Assembly (NCBI RefSeq): GCF_005048855.1
Contig: NZ_SUME01000001.1
Coordinates: 558,001-622,000 of the forward strand
Direction of reading: 5' to 3'
Source: Sphingobacterium olei
GTDB taxonomy: Bacteria; Bacteroidota; Bacteroidia; Sphingobacteriales; Sphingobacteriaceae
DNA length: 64,000 nucleotides
The notes under the pieces were generated by a model. It was not told the origin of the DNA, ran no database searches, and saw only the letters and a program-made list of their open reading frames with translations. How positions within the stretch are numbered: the stretch's first letter is position 1; each line of letters begins with the position of its first letter. Shown piece after piece: positions 52,708 to 61,200 of this stretch. Both the position numbers and the translations under genes were made by a program.

Positions 52708-53901
52708 ATGAAAATATTATTGCGTTTTTCGGGAATTCTTGTGCTGCTATCCATTTTTGCCGGCATCACCAATTGTACCAAGGAAGGTGTTGTTGGTCCG
52801 CAGGGGACAGAAGGATCGGATGGTTCAACAATTTATAGCGGAACCACGGTTCCTGCTCCGGACCTGGGTAGGGAGGGTGATTACTATTACCGTGTGACTA
52901 CGAGTGATTTTTATGGGCCGAAACTGACGGAGGGATGGGGAAACCCCACGAACCTACGGGGTGCCGTTGGTGAAGATGGACAACCGGGAGACCCGGGGCC
53001 AACGGGCCCTAGCGGTGCCAATGGCACTAAAATTTGGAGCGGGACAGCGATGCCAGCAACTTCTGTCGGTGCCGTGGGAGATTTCTATTTCCAAACAGGA
53101 ACAGCAAATTTTTACGGTCCGAAGACCGGCAGCGGCTGGGGCACACCGGTTAATTTAAAAGGTGCGGCTGGGTCCAAAGGCGAAAATGGATCAATTATTA
53201 TTAGTGGTGCAGCGGTGCCGACTACTAGCGTGGGTGCGATAGGCGATTATTACTTCCGCGCGTTGACAGGCGATTTCTACGGCCCGAAAACAAATGCCGG
53301 ATGGGGTACTCCGACCAGTCTTAAAGGAGCAACGGGCGCAACAGGAACGGCGGGTGCTACCGTACTAAGCGGTACGGCAACGCCGACGCTTACCCTGGGA
53401 CGTACCGGCGACTTTTATGTCAATATAAGCAATGCAGATTTCTATGGACCGAAGACAACAACGGGCTGGGGTACGCCGCTAAATCTCCGTGGCCCTGCCG
53501 GTCCACAGGGCCCTCCGGGCAAAGATGGCGAGCCGGGAACAGCAAATGTGATTTATAGTAATTGGTATCTTGCAGATGAGTATATACAGGCCGGATATGG
53601 GATTCCTGCACCACAACTTACGCAGGCTATTGTAGATCGTGGACAGATTTTGGTGTACAGAAGATATATAAGTGGGAAGAATACTGAGTTTGTCGAACAG
53701 ATTAGTGGGGAATCAAGCAATGCCTATATCTATTTTATGGTCCAACCCGGCAATATTTTTATCTATTCAAGCGGTACACTTGTTATTGACGGCTACCACG
53801 CTTTTCGGTATGTCTTGATTCCAGGCAGTATTCAGGCAAGTGCTAAAATAAACTTCAGAGACTTTAACCAGGTGAAGGTTGCATTTAATATCCCTGATTA
53901 G
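52708..53901 (+). CDS. Collagen-like repeat lipoprotein
   Basis: The product is about 397 aa from ATG 52708 (MKILLRFSGILVLLSIFAGI), with a lipobox ending at TNC (Cys at about 23). It consists of Gly-X-Y collagen-like stretches (VGEDGQPGDPGPTGPSGANG and GPAGPQGPPGKDGEPG) alternating with four copies of a 40-residue module that ends DFYGPKTxxGWGTPxNLKG. The C-terminal 115 residues form a unique globular domain (ANVIYSNWYLADEYIQAGYG). It is likely a surface-exposed trimeric fibre. GC is clearly higher than its neighbours. Start 52687 is possible. Confidence 0.85.
   Translation: MKILLRFSGILVLLSIFAGITNCTKEGVVGPQGTEGSDGSTIYSGTTVPAPDLGREGDYYYRVTTSDFYGPKLTEGWGNPTNLRGAVGEDGQPGDPGPTGPSGANGTKIWSGTAMPATSVGAVGDFYFQTGTANFYGPKTGSGWGTPVNLKGAAGSKGENGSIIISGAAVPTTSVGAIGDYYFRALTGDFYGPKTNAGWGTPTSLKGATGATGTAGATVLSGTATPTLTLGRTGDFYVNISNADFYGPKTTTGWGTPLNLRGPAGPQGPPGKDGEPGTANVIYSNWYLADEYIQAGYGIPAPQLTQAIVDRGQILVYRRYISGKNTEFVEQISGESSNAYIYFMVQPGNIFIYSSGTLVIDGYHAFRYVLIPGSIQASAKINFRDFNQVKVAFNIPD
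52822..53541 (+). repeat. Four tandem modules in the collagen-like gene
   Basis: Units begin at about 52822, 53023, 53188 and 53353. The last three have a 165-bp (55-aa) spacing and the first is longer by a 36-bp collagen insert. Each has SG-x-AxPxxxVGxxGDFYF, then DFYGPKTxxGWGTPxNLKG and a short Gly-X-Y tract. Recombination between units could change fibre length. Confidence 0.8.
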
Positions 53902-53986
53902 CAGGTTCATCTAACTTCATATTCATGAAAACGATTTACTATCTGTTGCTCATACTTAGCTATTGCCACATCTAACACGTCCCTTG

Positions 53987-54511
53987 ACCGGTTGGGGTTA
54001 TCGGAGATGGATTGGGTTGATACCTAACCGGGTAAGGTTAGGCCGTAATCGATTAGAACTATTGCCTAGACCAACAGTATTAAAGGTTAACGAAATTGTG
54101 TTGGTATTTAAGTGGTTATGATTAGAGGTTAACGCGATAAGATTAGTCCTTGACCGGATTGAATTAAATGTAGACTCAATTGCGTTGGTATCTAATTGGG
54201 TATAGTCAACGCTTCATCCTGCACCATTAACCCCTGATCAGATTAGGTTATCGGTAGATCCGACCGGGGTGGTACCTAAGCGGAAATAGTTAGTGTTCCA
54301 CCTCATATCACTAACGGGCAACCGGATCAGTTTAACGGTAAACCGTACCTGGTTGGCACCTATCCGGGTAGGGTTAACGGGCAATCTGATACGGTTACTC
54401 CATGACCGAACCGGATCGTATGTCGACCCAATCGGCATAGCACGTAACTGGTTAAGGATAGTCCTCGATCCGATGCGGAGCAGCATGAACCTGATTCGGA
54501 AAACCTAGATA
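53987..54511. repeat. Phase-perfect 21-bp degenerate array with 84-bp higher-order period
   Basis: Cutting the sequence every 21 bp from 53987 gives 25 units in register with no insertion or deletion. Units follow a loose consensus like cnGATtnGGTTAnc. Every fourth unit is more alike: those at 54008, 54092, 54176, 54260, 54344 and 54428 share the core GGGTTGGTACCTAAC, so the true period is 84 bp (4 x 21), six copies plus one unit. The plus frame would read (R/P)-I-x-L-x-V-N heptads, but has stops at 54119, 54203 and 54287, exactly 84 bp apart. No spacers, so not CRISPR. 21 bp equals two helical turns. Confidence 0.85.
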
Positions 54512-54535
54512 ATAAGCCATTATATTCGACTTTGT

Positions 54536-54579
54536 TCAATCTTGATCAGCGGAGGATCAATCTTGGTCAATCTTGGTCA
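54536..54579. repeat. Three short direct repeats TCAATCTTG(A/G)TCA
   Basis: Copies at 54536-54548, 54557-54569 and 54567-54579, offset by 21 and 10 bp, so all lie on one face of the helix, just downstream of the 21-bp array. They could be a protein-binding cluster. Confidence 0.6.
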
Positions 54580-54791
54580 AATTTTCGTATTCCCTTTTTC
54601 TGCTGGCCACCTTTGGGTATGAAAACGATAAACATACCCACAAGAGCTCCACCATCTGTCTCAGATTGGGTGAAGCAATCCGTAAAAAAAATACACGCTG
54701 TTTAAGACAGCTTCACGACTTTACCTACCTATGGCAGGCAATATCACTGCCTACAGCCAGGCAAGCAGTTTAACATTTAAAAACAAATATC

Positions 54792-55424
54792 ATGAGAACA
54801 GAAAGAGTGATCTCAAATTATAAAGACCTGTCAGACGATGAACTGGCAGCATTAGCGGGAAAAATTTTAGGCGCATTAACAGATAATGCTAATTTTCCCG
54901 ATCCTATACCGGCGCTTGTGGATTTAACAACGCTCGTAAATGACTATCGGTCCAAACATGAAATTGCCATACGTGGTGGCAGCGTATTGGATATTCGGAT
55001 CAAGAACGAAAGTAGGAAGTATCTGCTTTATCAGTTGGGTCAACTGGCACATTATGTAAATACCCAATCGGCAGGTAATCTAGCTGTGCTGACCAGTTCG
55101 GCTATGATTTTGGCTAAACAGCCTACCGGTAGGCAAGTACCTTACACCATCGAGCGGGTTATCTTGAAAGACGGTAGCCTAAGTGGACAGATGCGGGTGG
55201 ATTTTACCCCACAGAAGGGCGTCTGGGAGTACGAAATCCAGGTCGGGGAATGGCCAAGTGATGCCATGGATACTATATGGGGACAGTCTTATTTTACGAC
55301 GACCTCGAGAGGCAACATCGTGGCACCGTTAATCCCCGGCACGAAGTACTACGTCAGGGTACGTGCGCGAAACGCAAAAGGCAGTAGTGACTGGACAGAA
55401 GCGGTATCGATGATTGTGAGATAG
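54792..55424 (+). CDS. Fibronectin type III domain protein
   Basis: The 210-aa protein has an N-terminal helical region (VISNYKDLSDDELAALAGKI, ALVDLTTLVNDYRSKHEIAI) and a central helical stretch with NESRKYLLYQLGQLAHYVNT. The C-terminal FN3 domain is at about 125-210 (MRVDFTPQKGVWEYEIQVGE, PLIPGTKYYVRVRARNAKGS). No signal peptide. This form of helical plus FN3 protein recurs in Bacteroidota next to small membrane and CHAP-type proteins, as here. The partners suggest a cell-wall or secretion-related cassette; the function is not known. Confidence 0.85.
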   Translation: MRTERVISNYKDLSDDELAALAGKILGALTDNANFPDPIPALVDLTTLVNDYRSKHEIAIRGGSVLDIRIKNESRKYLLYQLGQLAHYVNTQSAGNLAVLTSSAMILAKQPTGRQVPYTIERVILKDGSLSGQMRVDFTPQKGVWEYEIQVGEWPSDAMDTIWGQSYFTTTSRGNIVAPLIPGTKYYVRVRARNAKGSSDWTEAVSMIVR

Positions 55425-55561
55425 GGAATAGGGGTTAGAGACTAGAAATCAGGAATCGGGTAGCCGAAATCGAATCCCTGCTATCTGGTTCCGGTTTCTG
55501 GTTCTCCTATCTCTAATATCTCATATCTTATACCTCACATCTAATATCTAATTCAAAACAA

Positions 55562-55948
55562 ATGACAACACTACAAACAAACGCCCCTTGGTCTATCCAG
55601 GATATGCTTGGGGAAATCGGAATAAAACAAGAGCTGGGCATGTTGCTATTATGGCTGTTCACGCTCTTCCTTTTTGCAGGCAGAATCCTGCAACTTATTG
55701 ATCCTACTGCAGGTATTATGGATGTCGGTATTTTATCCGTTTTGATACTGGGTCTGCTCGGCGGTTTACTATCTATTTTCTGTAGTCTATGGTTACAGGA
55801 ACTGCTTTGGCAGCCGTTTAATATGTTTCGTAAACATTTAGGTAATCATTTTAATCAATTGACATCATGGCAACAATGTATTCTCTATTTCTCGGTTTTC
55901 TTTTTAGTCCTGTATGCCCTTTTGTGGGCGTTGGCAATAGCGATGTAA
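55562..55948 (+). CDS. Small three- to four-helix membrane protein of the FN3/CHAP cassette
   Basis: The 128-aa protein has hydrophobic helices at about residues 24-42 (ELGMLLLWLFTLFLFAGRIL), 52-78 (VGILSVLILGLLGGLLSIFC) and 104-125 (CILYFSVFFLVLYALLWALA), with polar loops and an N-terminal amphipathic part. Size and neighbouring amidase-like remnant recall a phage-type holin, but I have no sequence proof. A CHAP-like frame continues immediately after its stop codon. It is preceded by an AT-rich spacer of short ATATCT-type repeats (55500-55555). Confidence 0.7.
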   Translation: MTTLQTNAPWSIQDMLGEIGIKQELGMLLLWLFTLFLFAGRILQLIDPTAGIMDVGILSVLILGLLGGLLSIFCSLWLQELLWQPFNMFRKHLGNHFNQLTSWQQCILYFSVFFLVLYALLWALAIAM

Positions 55949-56360
55949 CCGAAGGCGAATTTACAAATCCGCATCCTCGACATTGTCCAAAACGAACTTG
56001 GTGTCAAGGAAGCGACGGGCAATAACGACGGCAAACGTGTCGAGAGATATCTGACGTACATTCATCTTGACAAAGGACAGCAATGGTGTGCTGCATTCGT
56101 ATCCTGGTGCTATGGACAAGCCGGTTTGTCCGAACCACGGAACCCCTGGAGTCTGCTACAAGAGGTAAGCTATGGGTAAAAAAGTCTGTCTTATATAATC
56201 GTCTTTGCAAGCAGACCCATGACAGCACTGTTCATCATCTTAATACCGTTGCGATCTCTTGGAAGTCCGATGTATATCAAGCTATTCGTACAAGAAGGTA
56301 TTGGATTATTGTCATCCTTGAGGCAGATGCACTGTTAGTCTATAGATGGCGCCGCCGAAT
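55949..56360 (+). pseudogene. Decayed CHAP-type peptidoglycan amidase
   Basis: Directly after the upstream stop, in the same frame, the sequence reads KANLQIRILDIVQNELGVKE, ATGNNDGKRVERYLTYIHLD and KGQQWCAAFVSWCYGQAGLS, then EPRNPWS before a stop at 56177-56179. The WCAAFVSWCYGQAGL block with the catalytic Cys is the start of a CHAP-like amidase domain. There is no ATG, and the His-containing C-terminal half is replaced by degraded sequence (perhaps YWIIVILEADALLVYRWRRR near 56300). It is a 5'- and 3'-damaged remnant of the third gene of the cassette. Confidence 0.75.
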
Positions 56361-56372
56361 ATGCCCACAAAA

Positions 56373-56411
56373 AAAAGCAGCAGATAAACACGAATGTTAT
56401 CTGCTGCTTTT
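56373..56411 (-). terminator. Terminator of cspA (minus strand)
   Basis: AAAAGCAGCAGATAA (56373-56387) pairs with TTATCTGCTGCTTTT (56397-56411); on the minus strand it is followed by a run of T (plus-strand A run 56369-56376). Confidence 0.9.
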
Positions 56412-56446
56412 AATAGGAAGAAGGATTGTTCATCCTCCTTCTAAAA

Positions 56447-56638
56447 TTATGCTACGCGTACGTTAACTGCATTAACGCCTTTTTTGCCGTTTTCTACATC
56501 GAATGTTACGCTGTCGTTTTCACGTACATCATGGATTAAACCTGATGAATGTACGAAAACATCTTGACCACCACTTGCTGGTGTAATAAAACCGAAACCT
56601 TTGGTAACGTTAAAGAATTTTACTGTTCCTTCTTGCAT
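56447..56638 (-). CDS. Cold-shock protein CspA family
   Basis: The 63-aa protein MQEGTVKFFNVTKGFGFITP has both RNA-binding motifs, KGFGFI (RNP1) and DVFVHSSGL (RNP2). It is an RNA chaperone. Start is ATG 56638; the longer open frame to 56779 is the leader, about 140 bp, AT-rich and likely untranslated, as usual for csp genes. KFFNVTKGFGFI has Val-Thr where most have xxKG preceded by Asn/Glu, a mild variation. Perfect terminator downstream. Confidence 0.95.
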   Translation of the reverse strand: MQEGTVKFFNVTKGFGFITPASGGQDVFVHSSGLIHDVRENDSVTFDVENGKKGVNAVNVRVA

Positions 56639-56970
56639 TGTATTATTGTTTATTGATAAAAAAAATTTCTTTTTGGCTATCGCCATTATTACGCTAAAGC
56701 GGACTTTATCATAATAATAAATCAATTTGCTAGCAAGAGAAAGGATGTTTGTAATTTTATGAGACTTGAAAGCTTCCAAGTTTAAAAAGGTACTGCATAC
56801 GTTATATTGACAACAAAAATTAGCAACTGTAAAAGCGAAGACTGAAGGAGAAGAGTAAACTTAACGGTCTCAGAAAAGCGTCGGCAGAGCCTGATTATAA
56901 TCCAAAGGTATATATAATTTATTGAAAATAAAAGAGTTTTGTTTTTTTATCATCAAAAGGCGGGGAGATG

Positions 56971-57129
56971 TTACTGCTGACAGGTTTTGGCAAAGAAGAA
57001 AAACACCGCCAGCCATACCAATCCTTTGACCAGAAAGAAAAGGAAAGCCCCGACACCTACACGCTTCAACCATAGCCTAAGCTTGCTGCTTTTTGGATCT
57101 TTAACTTTGATTTCTTCTTGTGGTTCCAT
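56971..57129 (-). CDS. Small single-pass membrane protein, 52 aa
   Basis: ATG 57129 to TAA at 56971-56973 reads MEPQEEIKVKDPKSSKLRLW, LKRVGVGAFLFFLVKGLVWL, AVFFFFAKTCQQ. A charged N-terminus precedes one transmembrane helix of about 26 residues. Similar short 'LKRVGxxGFLFFLxKGLxWL' proteins are frequent in Bacteroidota, function unknown. It lies 45 bp after the S41 protease gene on the same strand and is probably the last gene of that operon. It is missed by length cut-offs. Confidence 0.75.
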   Translation of the reverse strand: MEPQEEIKVKDPKSSKLRLWLKRVGVGAFLFFLVKGLVWLAVFFFFAKTCQQ

Positions 57130-57173
57130 GTACGTAAAGATAAGTAATAGTGGCTAAGTGCGCAATATAGGTT

Positions 57174-58478
57174 TTAAAAAGGTTTAAATTTAAAATATTG
57201 TTTAACAACAGGAATTGTGTAATCGTTAGTTTGATAATACTGATCTGGTTCGCATATCTTGTCCGGTCTGCTGCTTGCTTGAGGTTTAAGGTGCTTGTTT
57301 TTTGACGACTGTCCCGCGATATCTGCAAGTACTGCTTGCAGGTACAGTTCCTGTGGGTCACCAAGCGGGAGTGAGTTATCGCCGCTCACTTCGATATCTA
57401 CTGGCATACCATCAAAATAATCACTCCAACCATCGGCATTACGAATTAGGAAACTAGCCAAGTATACGGTGTAATTGTCAATCCGGATAGGGAAGAAACC
57501 CACGGGTTTACCGTAAGTCCGCTGTCCGACGAGTTTGACCGAAAGGTGGGGTTTGAGACTGCTGATCAACAGCTCGGCTGCCGAAGCCGTACGATTAGAG
57601 ACGATAAAATAAAGTTGCGTGATACCTTCGAGTGCACCTTTTTTGCTAAAATAATGCGTGTTGGCGATTTCGCTGTAATCGATATCTGCCATGGTGGCCA
57701 GCCGGCCATTATAGTACACGCTTTTACCGTGGACATCTAGGTACGGCTGATATTGCAGAATGGTAGCCTGTTTGTTCTGCATGCGACCATTAAACTGTTC
57801 GCTGAACATGACTTTACCTTTTACCGAAGAAGGAGCAATCAGATTGGCAAGATATTCCGCACTCTCCACGTAACCGCCACCGTTGGAACGCAGGTCGACA
57901 ATAAGATGACTGCTGCCGGCAGCGGCGATCTCGGCAAAAGCCTCGTCGAGTTCGTTTTGTATATTGCTAAGTTGCGGAAACGAACTGATAGCGAGGTAGG
58001 AAACTTTCTTGCCGGCTATTTCCAGGTGCTGGCGCATGTTGAGGCCTACTCCTGATTCGGTATTGGCCCTGGCCGAAGAAATACTGTTGCCTGTATAGCG
58101 CTCCACGTAGGAGTACTTTGCCCTGGTATCAATATTGGACCACTCGTAAGCTTGTCCATCGGTGCGTAACTTATATTGGCTGATATCGTACAGTTCGAGT
58201 TGGTAGGCCGTTAATTCTGGAGTGATACCACCATAGCGCTTGCGTGGATTGAAATCGGTATAAGGAGGGAGAGCGTCATTCCAAAGGTAGGCCTGGCGTG
58301 CGTACAAAAAAATTGAATCCAGGGTAAGTTCTTGTCGCGTACCTGTAGTAGGGGAGATGAGCGCATCGGGTGCAACATTTGGTGTAGAATCTTCTTTGCC
58401 ACAGCAAGGAAACAGCAAAAATAGAGGTATGCTGAAAATAATGAAAGTTGGATAAAAAGGATACCTGTTAGGCAACAT
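57174..58478 (-). CDS. S41 family (C-terminal processing) peptidase lipoprotein
   Basis: The product is about 434 aa from ATG 58478 (MLPNRYPFYPTFIIFSIPLF) with a lipoprotein-type signal (LLFPCC). The protease core has HLIVDLRSNGGGYVESAEYL and, later, FIVSNRTASAAELLISSLKP, where the catalytic Ser sits in TASAAEL, and GQRTYGKPVG with the downstream Lys-containing region. The N-terminal part (LDSIFLYARQAYLWNDALPP) matches secreted S41 proteins of Bacteroidota HmuY/TonB loci. It probably trims or processes surface proteins of this operon. Confidence 0.9.
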   Translation of the reverse strand: MLPNRYPFYPTFIIFSIPLFLLFPCCGKEDSTPNVAPDALISPTTGTRQELTLDSIFLYARQAYLWNDALPPYTDFNPRKRYGGITPELTAYQLELYDISQYKLRTDGQAYEWSNIDTRAKYSYVERYTGNSISSARANTESGVGLNMRQHLEIAGKKVSYLAISSFPQLSNIQNELDEAFAEIAAAGSSHLIVDLRSNGGGYVESAEYLANLIAPSSVKGKVMFSEQFNGRMQNKQATILQYQPYLDVHGKSVYYNGRLATMADIDYSEIANTHYFSKKGALEGITQLYFIVSNRTASAAELLISSLKPHLSVKLVGQRTYGKPVGFFPIRIDNYTVYLASFLIRNADGWSDYFDGMPVDIEVSGDNSLPLGDPQELYLQAVLADIAGQSSKNKHLKPQASSRPDKICEPDQYYQTNDYTIPVVKQYFKFKPF

Positions 58479-58565
58479 AATAATAAGGCTGGTCAAATTA
58501 TCAAAAACTTCCCTTGAACCAATAAAAACAAGGGAAGTTTGGAAAACGTACTAAGATGGAAGCTA

Positions 58566-59582
58566 TTACTCGACTATTTTGATGTTATGCGGATAATACC
58601 CGGTACCGTTTGTCGCCAGATTCGAACCATGATAGGTGAGTCGGATCTGTAAACCTGGGTCGCTTTCTAAATTAATACCCGTAGGTGCGTCTGCCGGAAC
58701 CTCAAAAGAAACCTCATTATAAGCTTCGTTGGCGCCCATATAGTTTAATGTTAAGAACGATATATAACCCGTGCCAGGATCAATATAGTAAAAACGTGAG
58801 CGGTTGATACCGTACTGTTCGCCGTAATGCCGGATTGGAACAGTAAAGGTTTCTCCTCGTTTAACTTCGATCGTTTGTGTGTGATTAAAATAAATATAAG
58901 GTACACTTGGTTCTTCGGTGACGGTTATCATTTTTGTACTGCTTTTGACAGGTACGTTGTATTTGTTGACGACCTTTGCATAATAATCTCCGGCTGGAAT
59001 GCCTGATCCGTCGGGCTGATCGGCAATAAAATTAATTCCACCGACCGAAACCTGTGCGCTATGAATTACCTTAAATTCTTCATTGTTGTCGTTAACTAGG
59101 AAAAGGCTGTCCGAACCATCTCCTGCAGTATTAAACAGATTAATAGTATATTTTGTTCCTACTTGTACATTAATGGCAGTTTCGTCGACGAAAGAAGGCA
59201 ATAGGGCCCCGTTTATTAATTTAATGGTATAGGTCTTGGCTGTACCATTCTGGGCGGTTACGGTATAGGTCGTTCCGTCTTCCAGTGGTATGTTTGCGCC
59301 AGAAGCTGGAGAGACCGTCGCATTCCTGGATACGGTTATTTCCGGATTGACGGTTTCTGGAATAGGCCACTCGGTACTGCCAGGCCATACAATATGAATG
59401 GTTGAACCATCGATAATCCCCGCAATAGTGTCTTGTCCGTTATAATAACCTATTTTAAAAGAAGTAATCTCAGTGTAAGGTGTGGGAGCGGTCTCGTATT
59501 CTTTGCTACAGGAACCCAATACGCCTGTTCCGATTAACAAAAACAGATAAGCTACAGGATATAAATATTTTTTCATTGTCAT
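58566..59582 (-). CDS. Surface lipoprotein, DUF5018-like, in HmuY/TonB operon
   Basis: The 338-aa protein has a lipobox (LIGTGVLGSC, Cys at about 25). The N-terminal domain (YTEITSFKIGYYNGQDTIAG, then TVNPEITVSRNATVSPASGA with NGTAKTYTIKL) is the DUF5018-like beta module of Bacteroidota surface lipoproteins. Two further beta domains follow. It starts 15 bp upstream of the neighbouring lipoprotein end, in the same operon. It may bind a ligand such as heme-protein or glycan; the family role is not established. Confidence 0.8.
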   Translation of the reverse strand: MTMKKYLYPVAYLFLLIGTGVLGSCSKEYETAPTPYTEITSFKIGYYNGQDTIAGIIDGSTIHIVWPGSTEWPIPETVNPEITVSRNATVSPASGANIPLEDGTTYTVTAQNGTAKTYTIKLINGALLPSFVDETAINVQVGTKYTINLFNTAGDGSDSLFLVNDNNEEFKVIHSAQVSVGGINFIADQPDGSGIPAGDYYAKVVNKYNVPVKSSTKMITVTEEPSVPYIYFNHTQTIEVKRGETFTVPIRHYGEQYGINRSRFYYIDPGTGYISFLTLNYMGANEAYNEVSFEVPADAPTGINLESDPGLQIRLTYHGSNLATNGTGYYPHNIKIVE

Positions 59583-59597
59583 GATTGTTAAAGCGGA

Positions 59598-60422
59598 TTA
59601 ATTATTGTAGAAAATGCGGATTGGATTTTCCAGCGTGGTCTCGCGACTGTAATACCGAAGTTTAATGTGGTACAAACCTTCTGGTGGGGTATTTGTATAA
59701 ACCTGATCTCGTCCACTTCCCACTACGCGTCCTTCGATATTGTTTAAATTCAGGAGCATATAAGCAGACGAAATGATGGGAGGTACGCCTGATTGTGCCA
59801 GCTTAAACTTATACGCTGTCCCATCCTGGCTGATCAGACTTGCTTGAGCCAGCTCAAGGTCGAATTCAAAGTTAGTCGAATATGGGTAGGTACTTAAGGT
59901 GTTATATATGTATATGTAGTTTGTGTTCAGCCAATTAGTTTGATCATAGCTTACTGGATTAGTGGGGTCTGTGGTCACCTCATTCATTAGCAATGGGGGT
60001 TGATTGGTTTTAATCAGCAATCGGTAGGTCGCTGTACTGCCATCTGTGGCGGTAACAGGATAGCTGATTTCTCGTGTAGAGCCTTCGGCAAAGTAGGTGA
60101 GTACATTCGTGATCAAGGTATCGGATCCAGCTTTTAATGTGCTACCTTCGGCTACGGTAATTTCAGGTTCTAATGTATTGAGATACTGGCCTGCGGGTAT
60201 AGTAAGCGTAATAGTCTTGTCATTTTCATTGATGGCGCCTACGATTTCCGCTGCCGTATTCACAATCTTAAAACTGCTGATGCGTGCCATGGGTTCTTCC
60301 TCGTAGGGTGTAATTTCTGTTTTGGTGCATGCACTAATAAGTCCCATGCTTATCAAGGCGACAGATAGTATCGCTTTGTATCCGAATTTTAATCTAGATG
60401 TTTGTAAAGTTGTATTCATCAT
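59598..60422 (-). CDS. Surface lipoprotein, DUF5018-like, paralogous to its neighbour
   Basis: About 274 aa from the ATGs at 60422/60419 (MMNTTLQTSRLKFGYKAILS). The lipobox LISAC is at about residue 31. The N-terminal module (MARISSFKIVNTAAEIVGAI, TLEPEITVAEGSTLKAGSDT, TDGSTATYRLLI) has the same layout as in the 58566-59582 protein, so the two are diverged duplicates. The C-terminal half is beta-rich and unique. The 15-bp gap to the next gene shows operon structure. Confidence 0.8.
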   Translation of the reverse strand: MMNTTLQTSRLKFGYKAILSVALISMGLISACTKTEITPYEEEPMARISSFKIVNTAAEIVGAINENDKTITLTIPAGQYLNTLEPEITVAEGSTLKAGSDTLITNVLTYFAEGSTREISYPVTATDGSTATYRLLIKTNQPPLLMNEVTTDPTNPVSYDQTNWLNTNYIYIYNTLSTYPYSTNFEFDLELAQASLISQDGTAYKFKLAQSGVPPIISSAYMLLNLNNIEGRVVGSGRDQVYTNTPPEGLYHIKLRYYSRETTLENPIRIFYNN

Positions 60423-60507
60423 ATTTTTTAAATAAACCGGTGTCAATAGATCTTGACACCGGAATTTTACTATAGTATACCAAATAAACTATTGCGTTGT
60501 TCCTGAC

Positions 60508-61200
60508 CTACAGTTCTGCGTAGTCAAAACTCATAAAAGGAAAGTTGGTGGCTGCAAACCCTGAATTTGGTATCTCATCTTTATAGACACTATTTAGACG
60601 GATTTTCCAATCACTGCCCGTACTTTTATTTACTAGAATATAGGTGCGCGGTTGATAGCTTGACATAATGTGGACACTGATGTCGTAGATATACCATCCG
60701 GCACTACTTGGATTTCCAGTTCCGCTTGTACTGTTAGCTCCCGCCGTACCTGAGGGAATAAGTGTTCCTCCTGTGGAGCTTACACTTCCAAATGCGGTAT
60801 TTACATAATACAAATCATACTTTGCGGTGTTTACGGTAAAACTGGCATTTGCTGTTCCGCTAAATAGGAAATCATAATTTCCGGAAGTACCTCCATCGTT
60901 ATTGCCTAGGTCGTAATAGTATGTACCAGCGGGGTTCGCCCATTGCGTCGTATCTACCAAATCGGGAACTGTTCCCTGATGGAAATTTCGGGCACCGTAT
61001 ACACCGGATGAAATTGTGGTAAGATACCCTTTGGTATTTGCTGCCGTAAAGTTGGCTGTGCCGCCTATGGCTGGAGGTGTAACTGCTAAGCTATTTGCCT
61101 GTAAATCAGGTGCGACATCGTTGTCTTTATTACATGATGCTGTTAAGCCGATAACAGCAAGTCCAAATGCAATTGTTAGTAATCTAAATGATTTTTTCAT
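60508..61200 (-). CDS. HmuY-like heme-binding lipoprotein, copy 1
   Basis: About 230 aa from ATG 61200 (MKKSFRLLTIAFGLAVIGLT), lipobox LTASC. The second half has the HmuY pattern: GWYIYDISVHIMSSYQPRTY and ILVNKSTGSDWKIRLNSVYK with a closing FPFMSFDY. HmuY proteins pick up heme at the cell surface and pass it to a TonB receptor. Met/His in VHIMSSY are candidates for heme contacts, as axial pairs differ among HmuY homologues. Sequence is Gly/Ser/Thr-rich in the middle. Confidence 0.75.
   Translation of the reverse strand: MKKSFRLLTIAFGLAVIGLTASCNKDNDVAPDLQANSLAVTPPAIGGTANFTAANTKGYLTTISSGVYGARNFHQGTVPDLVDTTQWANPAGTYYYDLGNNDGGTSGNYDFLFSGTANASFTVNTAKYDLYYVNTAFGSVSSTGGTLIPSGTAGANSTSGTGNPSSAGWYIYDISVHIMSSYQPRTYILVNKSTGSDWKIRLNSVYKDEIPNSGFAATNFPFMSFDYAEL

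Noticed and set aside
54238..54508. Overlapping ORFs on both strands with heptad repeats (minus 54238-54486, plus 54293-54508)
   Set aside because: Heptads follow automatically from the 21-bp DNA repeat on both strands; neither frame stays open through the rest of the array and neither has a start signal. Treated as non-coding repeat.
53987..54511. CRISPR array
   Set aside because: Units abut without spacers, are degenerate, and no cas gene is present.
54573..54773. ORF of 66 codons before the FN3 gene
   Set aside because: Starts without an ATG-proximal signal, composition is not protein-like, and it overlaps likely leader sequence.
53902..55424. Diversity-generating retroelement (variable repeat region)
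   Set aside because: No reverse transcriptase, no template repeat with adenine-specific changes, and no C-type lectin fold in the neighbouring genes.
56870..57073. Minus-strand ORF of 67 codons
   Set aside because: Shadow in another frame of the real 52-aa membrane protein at 56971-57129.
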